NCBI RefSeq assembly: GCF_000768705.1
Contig: NZ_AVPJ01000009.1
Location: forward strand, 62,001 to 126,000
Source: Knoellia sinensis KCTC 19936
Lineage (GTDB): Bacteria > Actinomycetota > Actinomycetes > Actinomycetales > Dermatophilaceae
DNA length: 64,000 nt
Reading direction: 5' to 3'
The notes under the pieces were generated by a model that worked only from the letters and a program-made list of their open reading frames with translations, was not told the origin of the DNA and did no database searches. Numbering within the stretch: the stretch's first letter is position 1; each line of letters starts with the position of its first letter. Made by a program: the position numbers and the translations under genes. Positions 25,960-34,697 of this stretch are shown here, piece after piece.

Positions 25960-27942
25960 ATGCGAACGGTGAGGGCGGTCCTGACACTCGCGGTCGCCGC
26001 CCTCGCCGTCGCGGGCGCGCTGACGCCGCCGGTCGTCGCGGCAGCGAGCCGCGGCGGGCTGGACCATGCGGCGATTGCCCTCGTGATCGCCACCTACGCC
26101 GTCGTCGGCACGGCCATCGAGTTGGCGCGTTCGGGCCACGCCGTCGGCCGCCTCATGCTCGTGGGTGCTGCCGCCTGGGGCGTCGGTGAGGCACTGATCG
26201 CGCTCGCCATCGCCGACGGTGGCCCCGAGGGTTCGGGCGCCGCGCTGGGCGGTGTTGTCGGGACGGCCGCTCGGGGCCTCGGGTGGCTGCTCCTGGTTGT
26301 CGGCCTCCCGTTGTTCTTCCCCGATGGCAAACCGCCTCGGTATGCCGTCCGCCTCGCCGCTGCGGGTATCGGCCTGTTCCTCGCCGGGACTCTCCTCGCA
26401 CCCGAACCGCTCGAGACCCGACTGTCCGGTGTCGACAACCCCATCGGCCTGCCGGCGGGCTGGCGTCTGGCGGCCGACCTCATGGCCGTGGGCGCTCTGG
26501 CGGTCGCCTTCGCCAGTCTCGTTCTCGCCGTCGTCGGACTCGTCCGTCGCTGGCGGCGCGGGGATGCACTCGAGCGTCAGCAGCTCCTCATCTTCGCCCT
26601 GGCGATCGCGCCACCCCTGGTCCTGCTTCCCCTCATGGCCACGCCGTGGGTGGACCCGTGGATGTTCGCCGTGGTCACGGTGCCGGTCCCGCTCGCGGTC
26701 GGCGTGGCACTGCTCCAGCGGCGGCTGTACGACGTCCACCTCGCGGCGAACCGGTCACTCACCTACGCGGGGCTCACCGTCGTGCTGGCCGGGATCTATG
26801 CCCTGGTCGTCGGTGGTGTCGGGGCCATGTTGAGCGACCGCGGTGCTGCCTGGCTTCCCTGGGTGGCCGCAGGTGTCGTCGCCATGGCCTTCTCTCCGTT
26901 GCGAGAGTCGTTGCAGCGCGGCGCGAACCGACTCACCTACGGCCGCTGGGCTGCTCCCGCCGAGGTGCTCGCCGACACCGGTCGCCGACTGGCCGACGCG
27001 GCCGATGGCCGTGCGCTCCTCACCTCGCTGACGGACGAGCTCGTCACCGGCCTCGGGCTGGACCACGCCGAGATCACGGACGTGGGTGGGCACTCGCTGG
27101 CGTCCTCCGGCCGTGCGGGTGGGCGACAGGGACGACTGGAGCTCACGGCATACGGGCTTCGCGTCGGGGAACTGCACTGGAGCGGGCGCGAGCTGCGCGT
27201 GGGTGACCGGCGGCTGCTCGAGGACGTCGCTCGCCAACTGGGCGGTGTGGTGCACTCGGCCGGACTGGTGGACGCGCTCCGCGCTGCGCAGGAGCGTCTC
27301 GTCACGGCCAGGGAGCATGAGCGCCGACGGCTCCGGCGTGACCTGCACGACGGTCTCGGACCGGCACTGGCCGGGCTCGGTTTCGAGGTCGACGCCGTCG
27401 CCAACCTCGTCCGGGACGGTCAGGCGGTCGATGACCGACTCGAGCACCTCCGCTCAGGGCTGCGCGGGACCGTCGTCGAGGTGCGTCGCATCGTCGATGG
27501 ACTGCGCCCTCCAGCCCTGGACGACTTGGGCCTGTTCGGGGCTGTGGCGCAGCTCGGTCATGAGCTCGCCGGTGGCGCCGGCCTGGACCTCGAGCTGGCA
27601 CTGCCCACGGCGAGGCCCTCGCTTCCGGCAGTTGTCGAGGTCGTCGCCTATCGGGTCGCCCAAGAAGCCCTGACCAACGTCGTGCGGCACTCGGGGGCGA
27701 CCTCATGTCGGGTCGCGGCCAACCTGACGGACGGTCTCCTCGCCCTTGAGGTCCGCGACGACGGGCGTGGACCCGCTGACCACGTCCGTGACGACACGGA
27801 GGGCGCGCACAGCGCCGGCGTGGGTCTGATGAGCATGCGCGAGCGCGCCGGCGAGATCGGCGGCCGCGTCGAGGTGCGTGCCCTGTTGCGAGGCACCTCC
27901 GTGACCCTGCGCCTCCCGGTGCGTGCTGGGGTGACGGCATGA
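25960..27942 (+). CDS. NarL-type sensor histidine kinase with large membrane domain
   Basis: The 660-residue kinase has about nine to ten hydrophobic helices in residues 1-325. A GAF-like spacer follows, then a HisKA_3 dimerisation domain with the phosphorylated His463 in LRRDLHDGLGPALAG. The HATPase domain has EALTNVVRHSGA and VRDDGRGPADH. The many membrane helices suggest sensing within or at the membrane. The stop overlaps the response regulator start (ATGA), so the two proteins form a pair. Confidence 0.92.
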   Translation: MRTVRAVLTLAVAALAVAGALTPPVVAAASRGGLDHAAIALVIATYAVVGTAIELARSGHAVGRLMLVGAAAWGVGEALIALAIADGGPEGSGAALGGVVGTAARGLGWLLLVVGLPLFFPDGKPPRYAVRLAAAGIGLFLAGTLLAPEPLETRLSGVDNPIGLPAGWRLAADLMAVGALAVAFASLVLAVVGLVRRWRRGDALERQQLLIFALAIAPPLVLLPLMATPWVDPWMFAVVTVPVPLAVGVALLQRRLYDVHLAANRSLTYAGLTVVLAGIYALVVGGVGAMLSDRGAAWLPWVAAGVVAMAFSPLRESLQRGANRLTYGRWAAPAEVLADTGRRLADAADGRALLTSLTDELVTGLGLDHAEITDVGGHSLASSGRAGGRQGRLELTAYGLRVGELHWSGRELRVGDRRLLEDVARQLGGVVHSAGLVDALRAAQERLVTAREHERRRLRRDLHDGLGPALAGLGFEVDAVANLVRDGQAVDDRLEHLRSGLRGTVVEVRRIVDGLRPPALDDLGLFGAVAQLGHELAGGAGLDLELALPTARPSLPAVVEVVAYRVAQEALTNVVRHSGATSCRVAANLTDGLLALEVRDDGRGPADHVRDDTEGAHSAGVGLMSMRERAGEIGGRVEVRALLRGTSVTLRLPVRAGVTA

Positions 27943-28532
27943 CCAGAGTGCTGGTGGTCGACGACCACCCCATCTTCCGCGACGGCCTTGCGGGCATGCT
28001 GGCGACCATCGAGGACATCGAGGTCGTCGGCACCGCAGGCGACGGCGAGGAGGCGGTCCGACTCGCGACCGTGCTCCACCCGGCGGTCGTCCTCATGGAC
28101 CTCAACCTGCCCGGGCTGCCGGGCCTCGAGGCGACACGGCGCATCGTGGCTGCCGATCTCGGGACGCGTGTTCTCGTCCTGACCATGCAGGCGGACCAGG
28201 GCAGTGTCGCGGCCGCACTCCGGGTGGGTGCGAGCGGCTACCTGCTCAAGGAGGCCGGGCAGGACGAAGTGCTCGCCGCGATCCGCACGATCGCCGCAGG
28301 CGGCACCGTCCTGGGGCGTGGTGCCCTACCGGACCGGACACGTCTGCCGGTCGATCTCACCGCTCGTGAGTCCGAGATCCTCGCACTCGTGGCCAGCGGC
28401 CTGACGAACGCCGAAATCGCACGCGAACTCGACCTCGGGCTCAAGACGGTGCAGAACCACGTCTCTCGCCTGCTCACGAAACTCCAGGTGCGGGATCGGA
28501 CCCAGGCGGCGCTGATGATGCGCGGACTGTGA
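27939..28532 (+). CDS. LuxR/NarL-family response regulator
   Basis: The 197-residue protein has a receiver domain (1-120) with VVDDHP and phospho-acceptor Asp54 in VVLMDLNLPG. A LuxR HTH domain (about 132-195) carries TARESEILALVASGLTNAEI and LKTVQNHVSRLLTKL. It is translationally coupled to the kinase. Target genes cannot be seen; the upstream PHM-like lipoprotein and membrane protein are reasonable candidates by position only. Confidence 0.92.
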   Translation: MTRVLVVDDHPIFRDGLAGMLATIEDIEVVGTAGDGEEAVRLATVLHPAVVLMDLNLPGLPGLEATRRIVAADLGTRVLVLTMQADQGSVAAALRVGASGYLLKEAGQDEVLAAIRTIAAGGTVLGRGALPDRTRLPVDLTARESEILALVASGLTNAEIARELDLGLKTVQNHVSRLLTKLQVRDRTQAALMMRGL

Positions 28533-28558
28533 CCGGTCCTCTCAGGCCCGAGGGCCAT

Positions 28559-29665
28559 TCATGAGCGGGAACTGAGAACGAGTTCGGCGGCCTCCTCCAC
28601 GGTGTCGACGAGGTGGACGACCTCGCCCATCCCGCGCTCGCGACCCAGCGCCTCGATGGCGTGCCACACCGGCACTTCGCGAGACCAGTGCTCCCGACCG
28701 ACGAGCACGAGCGGAGGCAGGACACGCTCCGCGTCGGCGTAGTAGAGCGGCGTGATCGACTGGAAGATCTCCTGCACGGTCCCGGCCGCGCCATGGAGGA
28801 CGATGAGGCCGGCGGTCGACCGCGCGAGCAGCCCGTCCTCGCGGATCGCGTTGCTGAAGTACTTCGCGATCCCATTGCAGAAGACGTTGGGCGGCTCATG
28901 CCCATAGAACCACGTCGGGATGCCAATAGACCGAACACGGTTGTCCTGCACAGGGATTCGCAGGATGTCATCGTGGACATCGAGCGCGACCCGCGCCCAC
29001 TCCGCGATCGAGGGGCGGAATGACGGTATGCCGGCCAGTCGTCCGAGTGCCTCCGTCACCGCCTCTTCCGTAGGGCAGAGTGCCCCGAGGTTCGCCGCCT
29101 CCATCGCACCGGGCCCGCCGCCGGTTGCGACCACGAGCCCAGCGGAGGCGAGCCGGTGTCCGAGACGGGACGCGCCGGCATACGCGTCGCTGTCGCGCGT
29201 GAGCGCGTGGCCGCCCATGACACCGACAACCGGAACGCCGCCCACGAACTCGGTGAGCGCGTCACTGATCGAGTCGTCGTGGATGGCGCGCAGCAACGTG
29301 ACGAAGACGTCGTGGTGGAGGTCTGCCTCGCGCGACCACGTGTACGCGCGCGCGTCGGGAGTGTTGTCGTAGCCGTAGCGCGCCAGTCCGGCATAGAGCT
29401 CATGGGGTTGATAGAGGCTCGCGCGGTAGGCATTCACCGGCGCGTGCGGGTCGGTGGGGAAGACGAGCGCACCGTGCAGGCGGAGGTGCTGGTCCAGTTC
29501 GGTCGAGAGACGGCCACCGAGGACGACGAGGCCTTCGAGATCAGTGCGGGCGAGGAGGCGATCCTCGTGACGCGTGAGGTCGAGGTCCTGGAGCCGCAGG
29601 CCCCGGAGCGGGGCGCCGCTGGCCAAGGCATCACCGAGGTCGCGCAGGGTCTCGATCTCATTCAT
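28559..29665 (-). CDS. LOG-family Rossmann-fold protein
   Basis: The 368-residue protein contains the nucleotide-binding motif VVATGGGPGAMEAANLGA and, further on, LHGAAGTVQEIFQ, the counterpart of the LOG-family PGGxGTxxE motif. LOG proteins hydrolyse nucleoside monophosphates or release cytokinins; larger bacterial members such as PpnN act on purine monophosphates. The exact substrate is not resolvable here. ATG 29665 is chosen because a CAGGAT box lies seven bases upstream; an upstream ATG at 29674 would lack this. Confidence 0.85.
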   Translation of the reverse strand: MNEIETLRDLGDALASGAPLRGLRLQDLDLTRHEDRLLARTDLEGLVVLGGRLSTELDQHLRLHGALVFPTDPHAPVNAYRASLYQPHELYAGLARYGYDNTPDARAYTWSREADLHHDVFVTLLRAIHDDSISDALTEFVGGVPVVGVMGGHALTRDSDAYAGASRLGHRLASAGLVVATGGGPGAMEAANLGALCPTEEAVTEALGRLAGIPSFRPSIAEWARVALDVHDDILRIPVQDNRVRSIGIPTWFYGHEPPNVFCNGIAKYFSNAIREDGLLARSTAGLIVLHGAAGTVQEIFQSITPLYYADAERVLPPLVLVGREHWSREVPVWHAIEALGRERGMGEVVHLVDTVEEAAELVLSSRS

Positions 29666-29672
29666 GGTGCAC

Positions 29673-29678
29673 ATCCTG
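29673..29678 (-). promoter_or_regulatory. -10-like box (CAGGAT) of the LOG-family gene
   Basis: CAGGAT on the minus strand is seven bases from ATG 29665. It lies 11 bases from the opposing TAGCGT box, so the two divergent promoters share polymerase-binding DNA. Confidence 0.4.
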
Positions 29679-29689
29679 CCGGTTGGCCC

Positions 29690-29695
29690 TAGCGT
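29690..29695 (+). promoter_or_regulatory. -10 box (TAGCGT) of the PLD-family gene
   Basis: TAGCGT is seven bases before ATG 29703, compatible with leaderless transcription. Confidence 0.4.
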
Positions 29696-29702
29696 GGATG
29701 CC

Positions 29703-31442
29703 ATGCGCGCGCATGCCGCGTCGGGGGCACTCACTCTCCACGCGATCGCCGGAACGCACACGGTCCTCCTGGGGTGGGATCTGGAGGATCCTTCCGGATG
29801 CCTGGGGATCGCTGTGCGCCGGACCGACCACGGACCCGGTTCGACTCGCCGAAGGTCGGGGGAGACCGTGTGGCTGCGCGGCATGAAGACGTTCGGATCC
29901 GTCGTCGCCGACCCTCCTCCGGGCAGTGACTGGTCGACGCGCGACCACCCGATCCAGGGCTTCCAGTGGGGCGACTACACGGCGAAGCCGGGACACACCT
30001 ACTCGTATGCCGTCGTGGCACTTGGCGGCTCGCCTTCGGCTCTCGTGGAGCTCGCCACCGCAAGCGTTCGTGTGCGCACCGAGGTCGAGGACGACGGCGT
30101 GCACGGGGTGTGGTTCAACCGCGGTGTGGCCGGATCGCAGGCGTTCGCGAAGCGCTACTCGGGCTGGCTCCCCGCGCGAGCCACGGCCGAGCATGAACAG
30201 TCACCTGCGATGGTGTGGCTCTCGCGCGGGCTGGGGGAGGCGTTCGTCGCCTTCTGCGAGCAGGCGAGCGGACCTGGGTTCGCCCTGCGGGGCGCCTTCT
30301 ACGAGTTCACTTGGGAGACAGGGCTTGCAGCGATGGCAGCAGCGCGCGATCGCGGTGCCGACCTCGCCCTGGTCGTCCATGGTCGGGACCGCGACGGTGA
30401 GGGGAAGGCCGACACGACGTCCACCCAGGCCCGGGCCGCGGCGGCCAAACACGGACTCTCGACGGGCGGCGTGATCCAGTGGCGCGACGCTGCGAACAAG
30501 TCGTCGTTGCACCACCACAAGTTCCTCGTCCTGCTCGACGGTGGCAGGCCCGTCGCGGTGTGGACCGGATCGACCAACCTCACCCGCGGCGCGATCTTCG
30601 GACACTCCAACGTCGGTCACGTGGTGCGCGATCCGATCGTGGCCCAGCAGTTCCTCGACGAGTGGGAGTTGTTGCGGGCCAACGAGTCCACGGCCGACCT
30701 TCGCAGTGCGCACGAGACGGACAACCCGGTCGTGGAGGTGGCCCCACCGAAACGGGGGATGGGAGTCGTGCTCGCGCCACGGCATACGAAATCGACCGTC
30801 CTGCAATGGTTCGCCGATGTCTTCGACGAGGGCGATGTGAGCACCCACATCACCGGTGCCTTCGGTCTCAACGAGGTCTTCCGCGACACCCTGGGCGTCA
30901 CCAAGCCGACGACGGTCCGCACCGTCCTCCTCGACAAGTGGCCGCCCCGTGACAAGGCCGTGCCCCGCACCGACCCGAACGTCCGCATCTCGACCGGAGC
31001 GCACATCACCGGCGGCGGCCTTGCGCAGTGGGCGGAGGAGTCACTGACCGGGTTCAACACGCACGTGAAGTACGTGCACACCAAGATCATTCTCGTCGAC
31101 CCACTCGGGCCGGATCCCGTCGTCGTCACCGGGTCCGCGAACTACAGCAAGGCGTCGACGGTGGACAACGAGGAGAACACCCTCGTGCTGCGCGGAGGCG
31201 GTCGCGGCCCGGCGTCGTCGCGGCGGGCGATCCGTCGCGTCGCCGACATCTATCTCACGGAGTACCACCGCCTGTTCATGCATTTCGTCTTCCGCTCGTG
31301 GGCCGAGCGCACCTCGATGGTGAGCGGCGTGCGAGAAGACCCGAGTCATCTCGCCGAGGATGACCGATGGACCGATCGCTACTACCGCGACGGGTCATGG
31401 CAGGCGCTGCAGCGACGGGTCTTCTCGGGGCAGGGCAGCTAA
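29703..31442 (+). CDS. Phospholipase D superfamily protein with two HKD motifs
   Basis: The 579-residue protein has an N-terminal ~120-residue beta-rich region (fibronectin-like spacing, YSYAVVALGG). Two PLD half-sites follow: SSLHHHKFLVLLDGG with VWTGSTNLTRG (about 265-295), and YVHTKIILVDPLG with VVTGSANYSKAS (about 455-485). Both have the His-x-Lys and downstream Asn needed for a phosphohistidine mechanism. No signal peptide or membrane helix is evident, so a cytoplasmic phosphodiesterase, possibly a nuclease, is likelier than a lipid synthase. That is inference. The stop overlaps the convergent methyltransferase stop. Confidence 0.82.
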   Translation: MRAHAASGALTLHAIAGTHTVLLGWDLEDPSGCLGIAVRRTDHGPGSTRRRSGETVWLRGMKTFGSVVADPPPGSDWSTRDHPIQGFQWGDYTAKPGHTYSYAVVALGGSPSALVELATASVRVRTEVEDDGVHGVWFNRGVAGSQAFAKRYSGWLPARATAEHEQSPAMVWLSRGLGEAFVAFCEQASGPGFALRGAFYEFTWETGLAAMAAARDRGADLALVVHGRDRDGEGKADTTSTQARAAAAKHGLSTGGVIQWRDAANKSSLHHHKFLVLLDGGRPVAVWTGSTNLTRGAIFGHSNVGHVVRDPIVAQQFLDEWELLRANESTADLRSAHETDNPVVEVAPPKRGMGVVLAPRHTKSTVLQWFADVFDEGDVSTHITGAFGLNEVFRDTLGVTKPTTVRTVLLDKWPPRDKAVPRTDPNVRISTGAHITGGGLAQWAEESLTGFNTHVKYVHTKIILVDPLGPDPVVVTGSANYSKASTVDNEENTLVLRGGGRGPASSRRAIRRVADIYLTEYHRLFMHFVFRSWAERTSMVSGVREDPSHLAEDDRWTDRYYRDGSWQALQRRVFSGQGS

Positions 31443-32170
31443 GCGGGCTTGCGCCAGACCGAGACGTGGCTCTCGCTGTCGGACGTGAAGGGGGTGCCGT
31501 GCCAGTCCGCGATGCGCCGCTCGAACTCCAGGCCAGCGAGCTGTGCCATGAGATCGCACTCGGCCGGCCAGATGTAGCGGAAGTTGCTCGCGGCATATGT
31601 CGCAGTGCCGTCGTCGTGGCGCCGGTAGTGATGCGAGGTGCCCTGCTGGGTCGACATGTCATAGGTGTCGAACCCGACATGGTGCTCGCCCACGTGGAAG
31701 GGAACGGCACTCTGACCCGGTGGGAACCGTCTGATACCCGGGATCCACAGCTCGATGACGAATCGCCCACCTGGAGCGAGGTGCCGCGCGGCGTTGCGGA
31801 AGCACTCGACCTGCTCGGCCTGCGTGCGCAGGTTCCCGATCGTGTTGAAGACGAGATAGACGAGGGCGAACTCGCCGTCGACGGTGGTCGTCGCCATGTC
31901 GCCGACGACGACCGGGAGGTCGGGCTGCTTGCCGTGCAGCTGGTCGATCATCGGCTGGGACAGTTCGATGCCGGTGACAGGGACGCCGCGCTGGGCCAGG
32001 GGGATCGCGACGCGACCCGTGCCGATGGCCAGCTCGAGGGCCGGGCCGTCACCCGCGAGGTCGGCGAGGAAGTCGACGGTGGGGTCGAGCACCTCCGGTG
32101 TGAACATCCAGGCGGATGAATCGTCGTAGCGTTCGGCTGCCTCGGCATCCCACAGGTCGCTGCTCGTCAT
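31439..32170 (-). CDS. Class I SAM-dependent methyltransferase
   Basis: The 243-residue protein has motif I ALELAIGTGRVAIPLAQRG, motif II around VVVGDMATT and post-motif LAPGGRFVIELW. The N-terminus WDAEAAERYDD and C-terminal beta-strands are typical of small-molecule methyltransferases. Substrate unknown. ATG 32170 is supported by a CAGGGT box seven bases upstream; an in-frame GTG at 32179 is the alternative. Confidence 0.88.
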   Translation of the reverse strand: MTSSDLWDAEAAERYDDSSAWMFTPEVLDPTVDFLADLAGDGPALELAIGTGRVAIPLAQRGVPVTGIELSQPMIDQLHGKQPDLPVVVGDMATTTVDGEFALVYLVFNTIGNLRTQAEQVECFRNAARHLAPGGRFVIELWIPGIRRFPPGQSAVPFHVGEHHVGFDTYDMSTQQGTSHHYRRHDDGTATYAASNFRYIWPAECDLMAQLAGLEFERRIADWHGTPFTSDSESHVSVWRKPA

Positions 32171-32177
32171 GGCGCCC

Positions 32178-32183
32178 ACCCTG
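32178..32183 (-). promoter_or_regulatory. -10-like box (CAGGGT) of the methyltransferase gene
   Basis: CAGGGT on the minus strand lies seven bases from ATG 32170 and favours that start. Confidence 0.3.
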
Positions 32184-32232
32184 ACAACTTGGGAGGCGTC
32201 ACTGCCACCGTTTTTCGGGGGCCGAGCGTGGC

Positions 32233-32238
32233 TAGAGT
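32233..32238 (+). promoter_or_regulatory. -10 box (TAGAGT) of gabD
   Basis: TAGAGT ends six bases before ATG 32245, giving leaderless transcription of the dehydrogenase. Confidence 0.5.
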
Positions 32239-32244
32239 CGGTTC

Positions 32245-33708
32245 ATGGCCGCTGTCACGCAGAAGTCCGTCCTGTCGTCCGTGCCCACCCAGTTGTTCAT
32301 CGGGGGGAAGTGGCAGGACTCGCTGAGTGCCCAGACCTTCGCCGTGCATGACCCTGCGACCGGGTCAGTGCTCGCGGAGGTGGCCAACGGCACGGTCGCA
32401 GACGGTGGGGCGGCACTCGATGCGGCTGTTGCGGCGCAGGCGGATTGGGCTGCGGCGCCGCCCCGGGAGCGGGGGGAGGTCCTGCGGCGGGCATTCGAGT
32501 TGCTCACGGAGCGTGCCGACGAGTTCGCGATGCTCATGACTCTCGAGATGGGCAAGCCGCTGGCCGAGGCACGCGGTGAGGTCGCCTATGGTGCGGAGTT
32601 CTTCCGCTGGTTCAGCGAGGAGGCCGTGCGGATTCACGGACGGTATGCCGTGAATCCCGCGGGAGGATCACGTCTGCTCACGATGCAGAAGCCAGTGGGT
32701 CCCACCTTCATGATCACGCCGTGGAACTTCCCGCTGGCAATGGGGACGCGCAAGATCGGACCGGCAGTGGCGGCCGGCTGCACCATGGTCGCCAAGCCCG
32801 CGAGTGAGACGCCCCTGACGATGCTCGCGCTCGCGGCGTTGCTTGCCGAAGCAGGGCTGCCGGACGGAGTGCTCAATGTCGTCACGACGACCGACACCGC
32901 GGTGGTGTCCGAGCCGATCATCCGTGACCCGCGGCTGCGCAAGCTCACGTTCACCGGGTCGACGGCGGTCGGGCGGTTGTTGGTGGAGCAGTCTGCGGAG
33001 CAGTTGCTTCGGGTGTCGATGGAGCTTGGTGGGAACGCGCCGTTCCTCGTGTTCGAGGACGCGGACCTCGACTCGGCAGTCGAGGGTGCCATGCTCGCCA
33101 AGATGCGCAACATCGGGGAGGCCTGCACGTCGGCCAACCGGTTCCTGGTGCACGAGGACGTCGCCGACGAGTTCGCCGAGCGGCTGGCGAAGCGCATGGG
33201 TGCGCTCGCGGTCGGCAAGGGCACGAAGGCGGGCGTCGAGGTCGGGCCGCTCATCACGGAGAAGGCGCGCGAGGGTGTGCACGAGTTGGTCACCGACGCG
33301 GTCGAGCGCGGGGCGCGCGTGCTCACGGGCGGGTCCAAGGTCGCCGGGCGCGGGCATTTCTACGAGCCGACCGTCCTCGTCGACGTGCCGACGGAGGCGC
33401 GCCTCCTCGGCGAGGAGATCTTCGGACCGGTGGCACCGGTGACCACCTTCGCCGACGAGGCGGAGGCTCTGCGCATGGCCAACTCCACGGAGTACGGGCT
33501 CGTCGCCTACGCCTACACGCGTGACCACGGCCGGGTGCTCAGGATCAGCGAGGCCCTCGAGTTCGGGATGGTCGGCATCAACACCGGAATCGTCTCGAAT
33601 GCGGCCGCGCCCTTCGGCGGGGTCAAGCACTCGGGCTTCGGGCGCGAGGGTGGGTTCGAGGGCATCCATGAGTACCTCGAGACGACCTACGTCTCCCTCA
33701 ACCCCTGA
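32245..33708 (+). CDS. gabD: Succinate-semialdehyde dehydrogenase (NAD(P)+)
   Basis: The 487-residue enzyme has the aldehyde dehydrogenase fold. Visible elements are the cofactor motif ITPWNFPLAM, FTGSTAVGRLL, the general base Glu (about 260) in MELGGNAPF and the nucleophile Cys (about 293) in NIGEACTSANRF. The C-terminal part GGVKHSGFGREGGFEGIHEY is typical of the GabD/SSADH subgroup, which oxidises succinate semialdehyde to succinate. No gabT lies nearby, so the pathway context is missing. Confidence 0.9.
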   Translation: MAAVTQKSVLSSVPTQLFIGGKWQDSLSAQTFAVHDPATGSVLAEVANGTVADGGAALDAAVAAQADWAAAPPRERGEVLRRAFELLTERADEFAMLMTLEMGKPLAEARGEVAYGAEFFRWFSEEAVRIHGRYAVNPAGGSRLLTMQKPVGPTFMITPWNFPLAMGTRKIGPAVAAGCTMVAKPASETPLTMLALAALLAEAGLPDGVLNVVTTTDTAVVSEPIIRDPRLRKLTFTGSTAVGRLLVEQSAEQLLRVSMELGGNAPFLVFEDADLDSAVEGAMLAKMRNIGEACTSANRFLVHEDVADEFAERLAKRMGALAVGKGTKAGVEVGPLITEKAREGVHELVTDAVERGARVLTGGSKVAGRGHFYEPTVLVDVPTEARLLGEEIFGPVAPVTTFADEAEALRMANSTEYGLVAYAYTRDHGRVLRISEALEFGMVGINTGIVSNAAAPFGGVKHSGFGREGGFEGIHEYLETTYVSLNP

Positions 33709-33722
33709 CCGCGCTTTGTCCC

Positions 33723-33728
33723 TAGGCT
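33723..33728 (+). promoter_or_regulatory. -10 box (TAGGCT) of the gene at 33735
   Basis: TAGGCT ends six bases before ATG 33735. It is the same hexamer and spacing as for the AlkD-like gene at 14277. Confidence 0.5.
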
Positions 33729-33734
33729 TCAGGC

Positions 33735-34157
33735 ATGAGCACTGACGACGCACCGACCATCGACGAGCTCTCGAACCGGGCCCGGGCGGCAGGCGACGTC
33801 AGCGCGCAAAGTGACCTGTGGCGCGCGATGTTCGCTCTCGACGAGTGGTACTTCATGGCGAGCGGCGGGCTTCCCGACGGCGGTCCGGTCGTCGGCATCG
33901 TGGACGGTGTGCCCTCTCTGCTCGCCTTCACCACGGCCGGTCGGGCCCGAGCCTGCGGTCTGGCGAACGGCAAGACCGAGGAGGACGCCAATCAGGTGCT
34001 GTCCGTTCCCCGCGAGCACTTCCTCGACATGTGTGACCAGTTGGCCCACCAGGGCGTGGAGCGCCTGGTGGTTGACCAGGGCACCCTCGGCTTCTTCGCC
34101 CCGCTCGATCAGCTCCGTGCCATGCACGGGTTCATCAACCCGCCGACTGAGGACTGA
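33735..34157 (+). CDS. Hypothetical soluble protein (140 aa)
   Basis: The protein is acidic, soluble and of mixed alpha-beta character. It contains MASGGLPDGGPVVGIVDG, a Thr/Ala-rich stretch around FTTAGRARACGLANGK and GVERLVVDQGTLGFFAPLDQL. The layout recalls SseB-like or immunity-type small proteins, but I do not recognise a family. It sits just upstream of the ribonuclease-barstar pair and has its own leaderless promoter. Confidence 0.65.
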   Translation: MSTDDAPTIDELSNRARAAGDVSAQSDLWRAMFALDEWYFMASGGLPDGGPVVGIVDGVPSLLAFTTAGRARACGLANGKTEEDANQVLSVPREHFLDMCDQLAHQGVERLVVDQGTLGFFAPLDQLRAMHGFINPPTED

Positions 34158-34201
34158 CCCGCTCGCTCCCGCGCGGCCGCCTCTCGGCCATCGGCACCGG
34201 G

Positions 34202-34207
34202 CACAAT
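34202..34207 (+). promoter_or_regulatory. -10-like box (CACAAT) of the ribonuclease gene
   Basis: CACAAT ends seven bases before GTG 34215 and overlaps ATG 34206. It supports GTG 34215 as the true start of the ribonuclease. Confidence 0.35.
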
Positions 34208-34214
34208 GGCGAGC

Positions 34215-34697
34215 GTGAACTCACCTGTGACCGGCCGCGGCTCGACCCTCACGTGGCTCGCCCCGCTGCTGATCATCGCCCTGGTCGTGGGTCTGTGGTG
34301 GGTCGCCAACCGGGACTCGTCGGGGTCGGCCATCGACCCCGGCACGAGGGCGACGGCGACAGCGGGACCGGGCGGGACGGCATACCCGTCCACTGCGAAC
34401 ACGCCCGACTCGGGACTGGAGACGATCGCGGAGTCCCGACTTCCCCGCGAGGCGCACGCGACGCTTGAGCTGATCCGCGCGGGAGGGCCCTATCCCTATG
34501 ACCAGGATGACCGGACCTTCCAGAACCGTGAGGGGATCCTGCCGCAGCAGAAGCGCGGCTACTACCGTGAGTACACGGTCGAGACACCGGGATCCGACGA
34601 TCGCGGGGCGCGGCGGATCGTGACTGGACGCGACGGCGACAAGTACTGGACCGACGACCACTACGACAGCTTCCGGCAGATCCAGGAGGGGCAGTGA
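34215..34697 (+). CDS. Guanyl-specific ribonuclease of the RNase Sa (N1/T1) family, signal-anchored
   Basis: An N-terminal hydrophobic segment (TWLAPLLIIALVVGLWWVA) directs export or anchors the protein, followed by a ~40-residue linker. The ~90-residue catalytic domain matches Streptomyces RNase Sa closely: LIRAGGPYPYDQD, FQNREGILP, GYYREYTVETPG, RGARRIVTG and WTDDHYDSF. The catalytic Glu (YREYT), Arg residues (RGARR) and His (DHYDSF) are all kept. It should cleave single-stranded RNA after G. An alternative start is ATG 34206. The gene overlaps a barstar-family inhibitor gene, as expected for a ribonuclease toxic to its producer. Confidence 0.92.
   Translation: MNSPVTGRGSTLTWLAPLLIIALVVGLWWVANRDSSGSAIDPGTRATATAGPGGTAYPSTANTPDSGLETIAESRLPREAHATLELIRAGGPYPYDQDDRTFQNREGILPQQKRGYYREYTVETPGSDDRGARRIVTGRDGDKYWTDDHYDSFRQIQEGQ

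Noticed and set aside
28559-32170. LOG, PLD and methyltransferase genes as an anti-phage defence island
   Set aside because: No defence hallmark such as a helicase, a nuclease-specific domain combination, an effector or a mobile-element boundary is visible, and the surroundings are ordinary.
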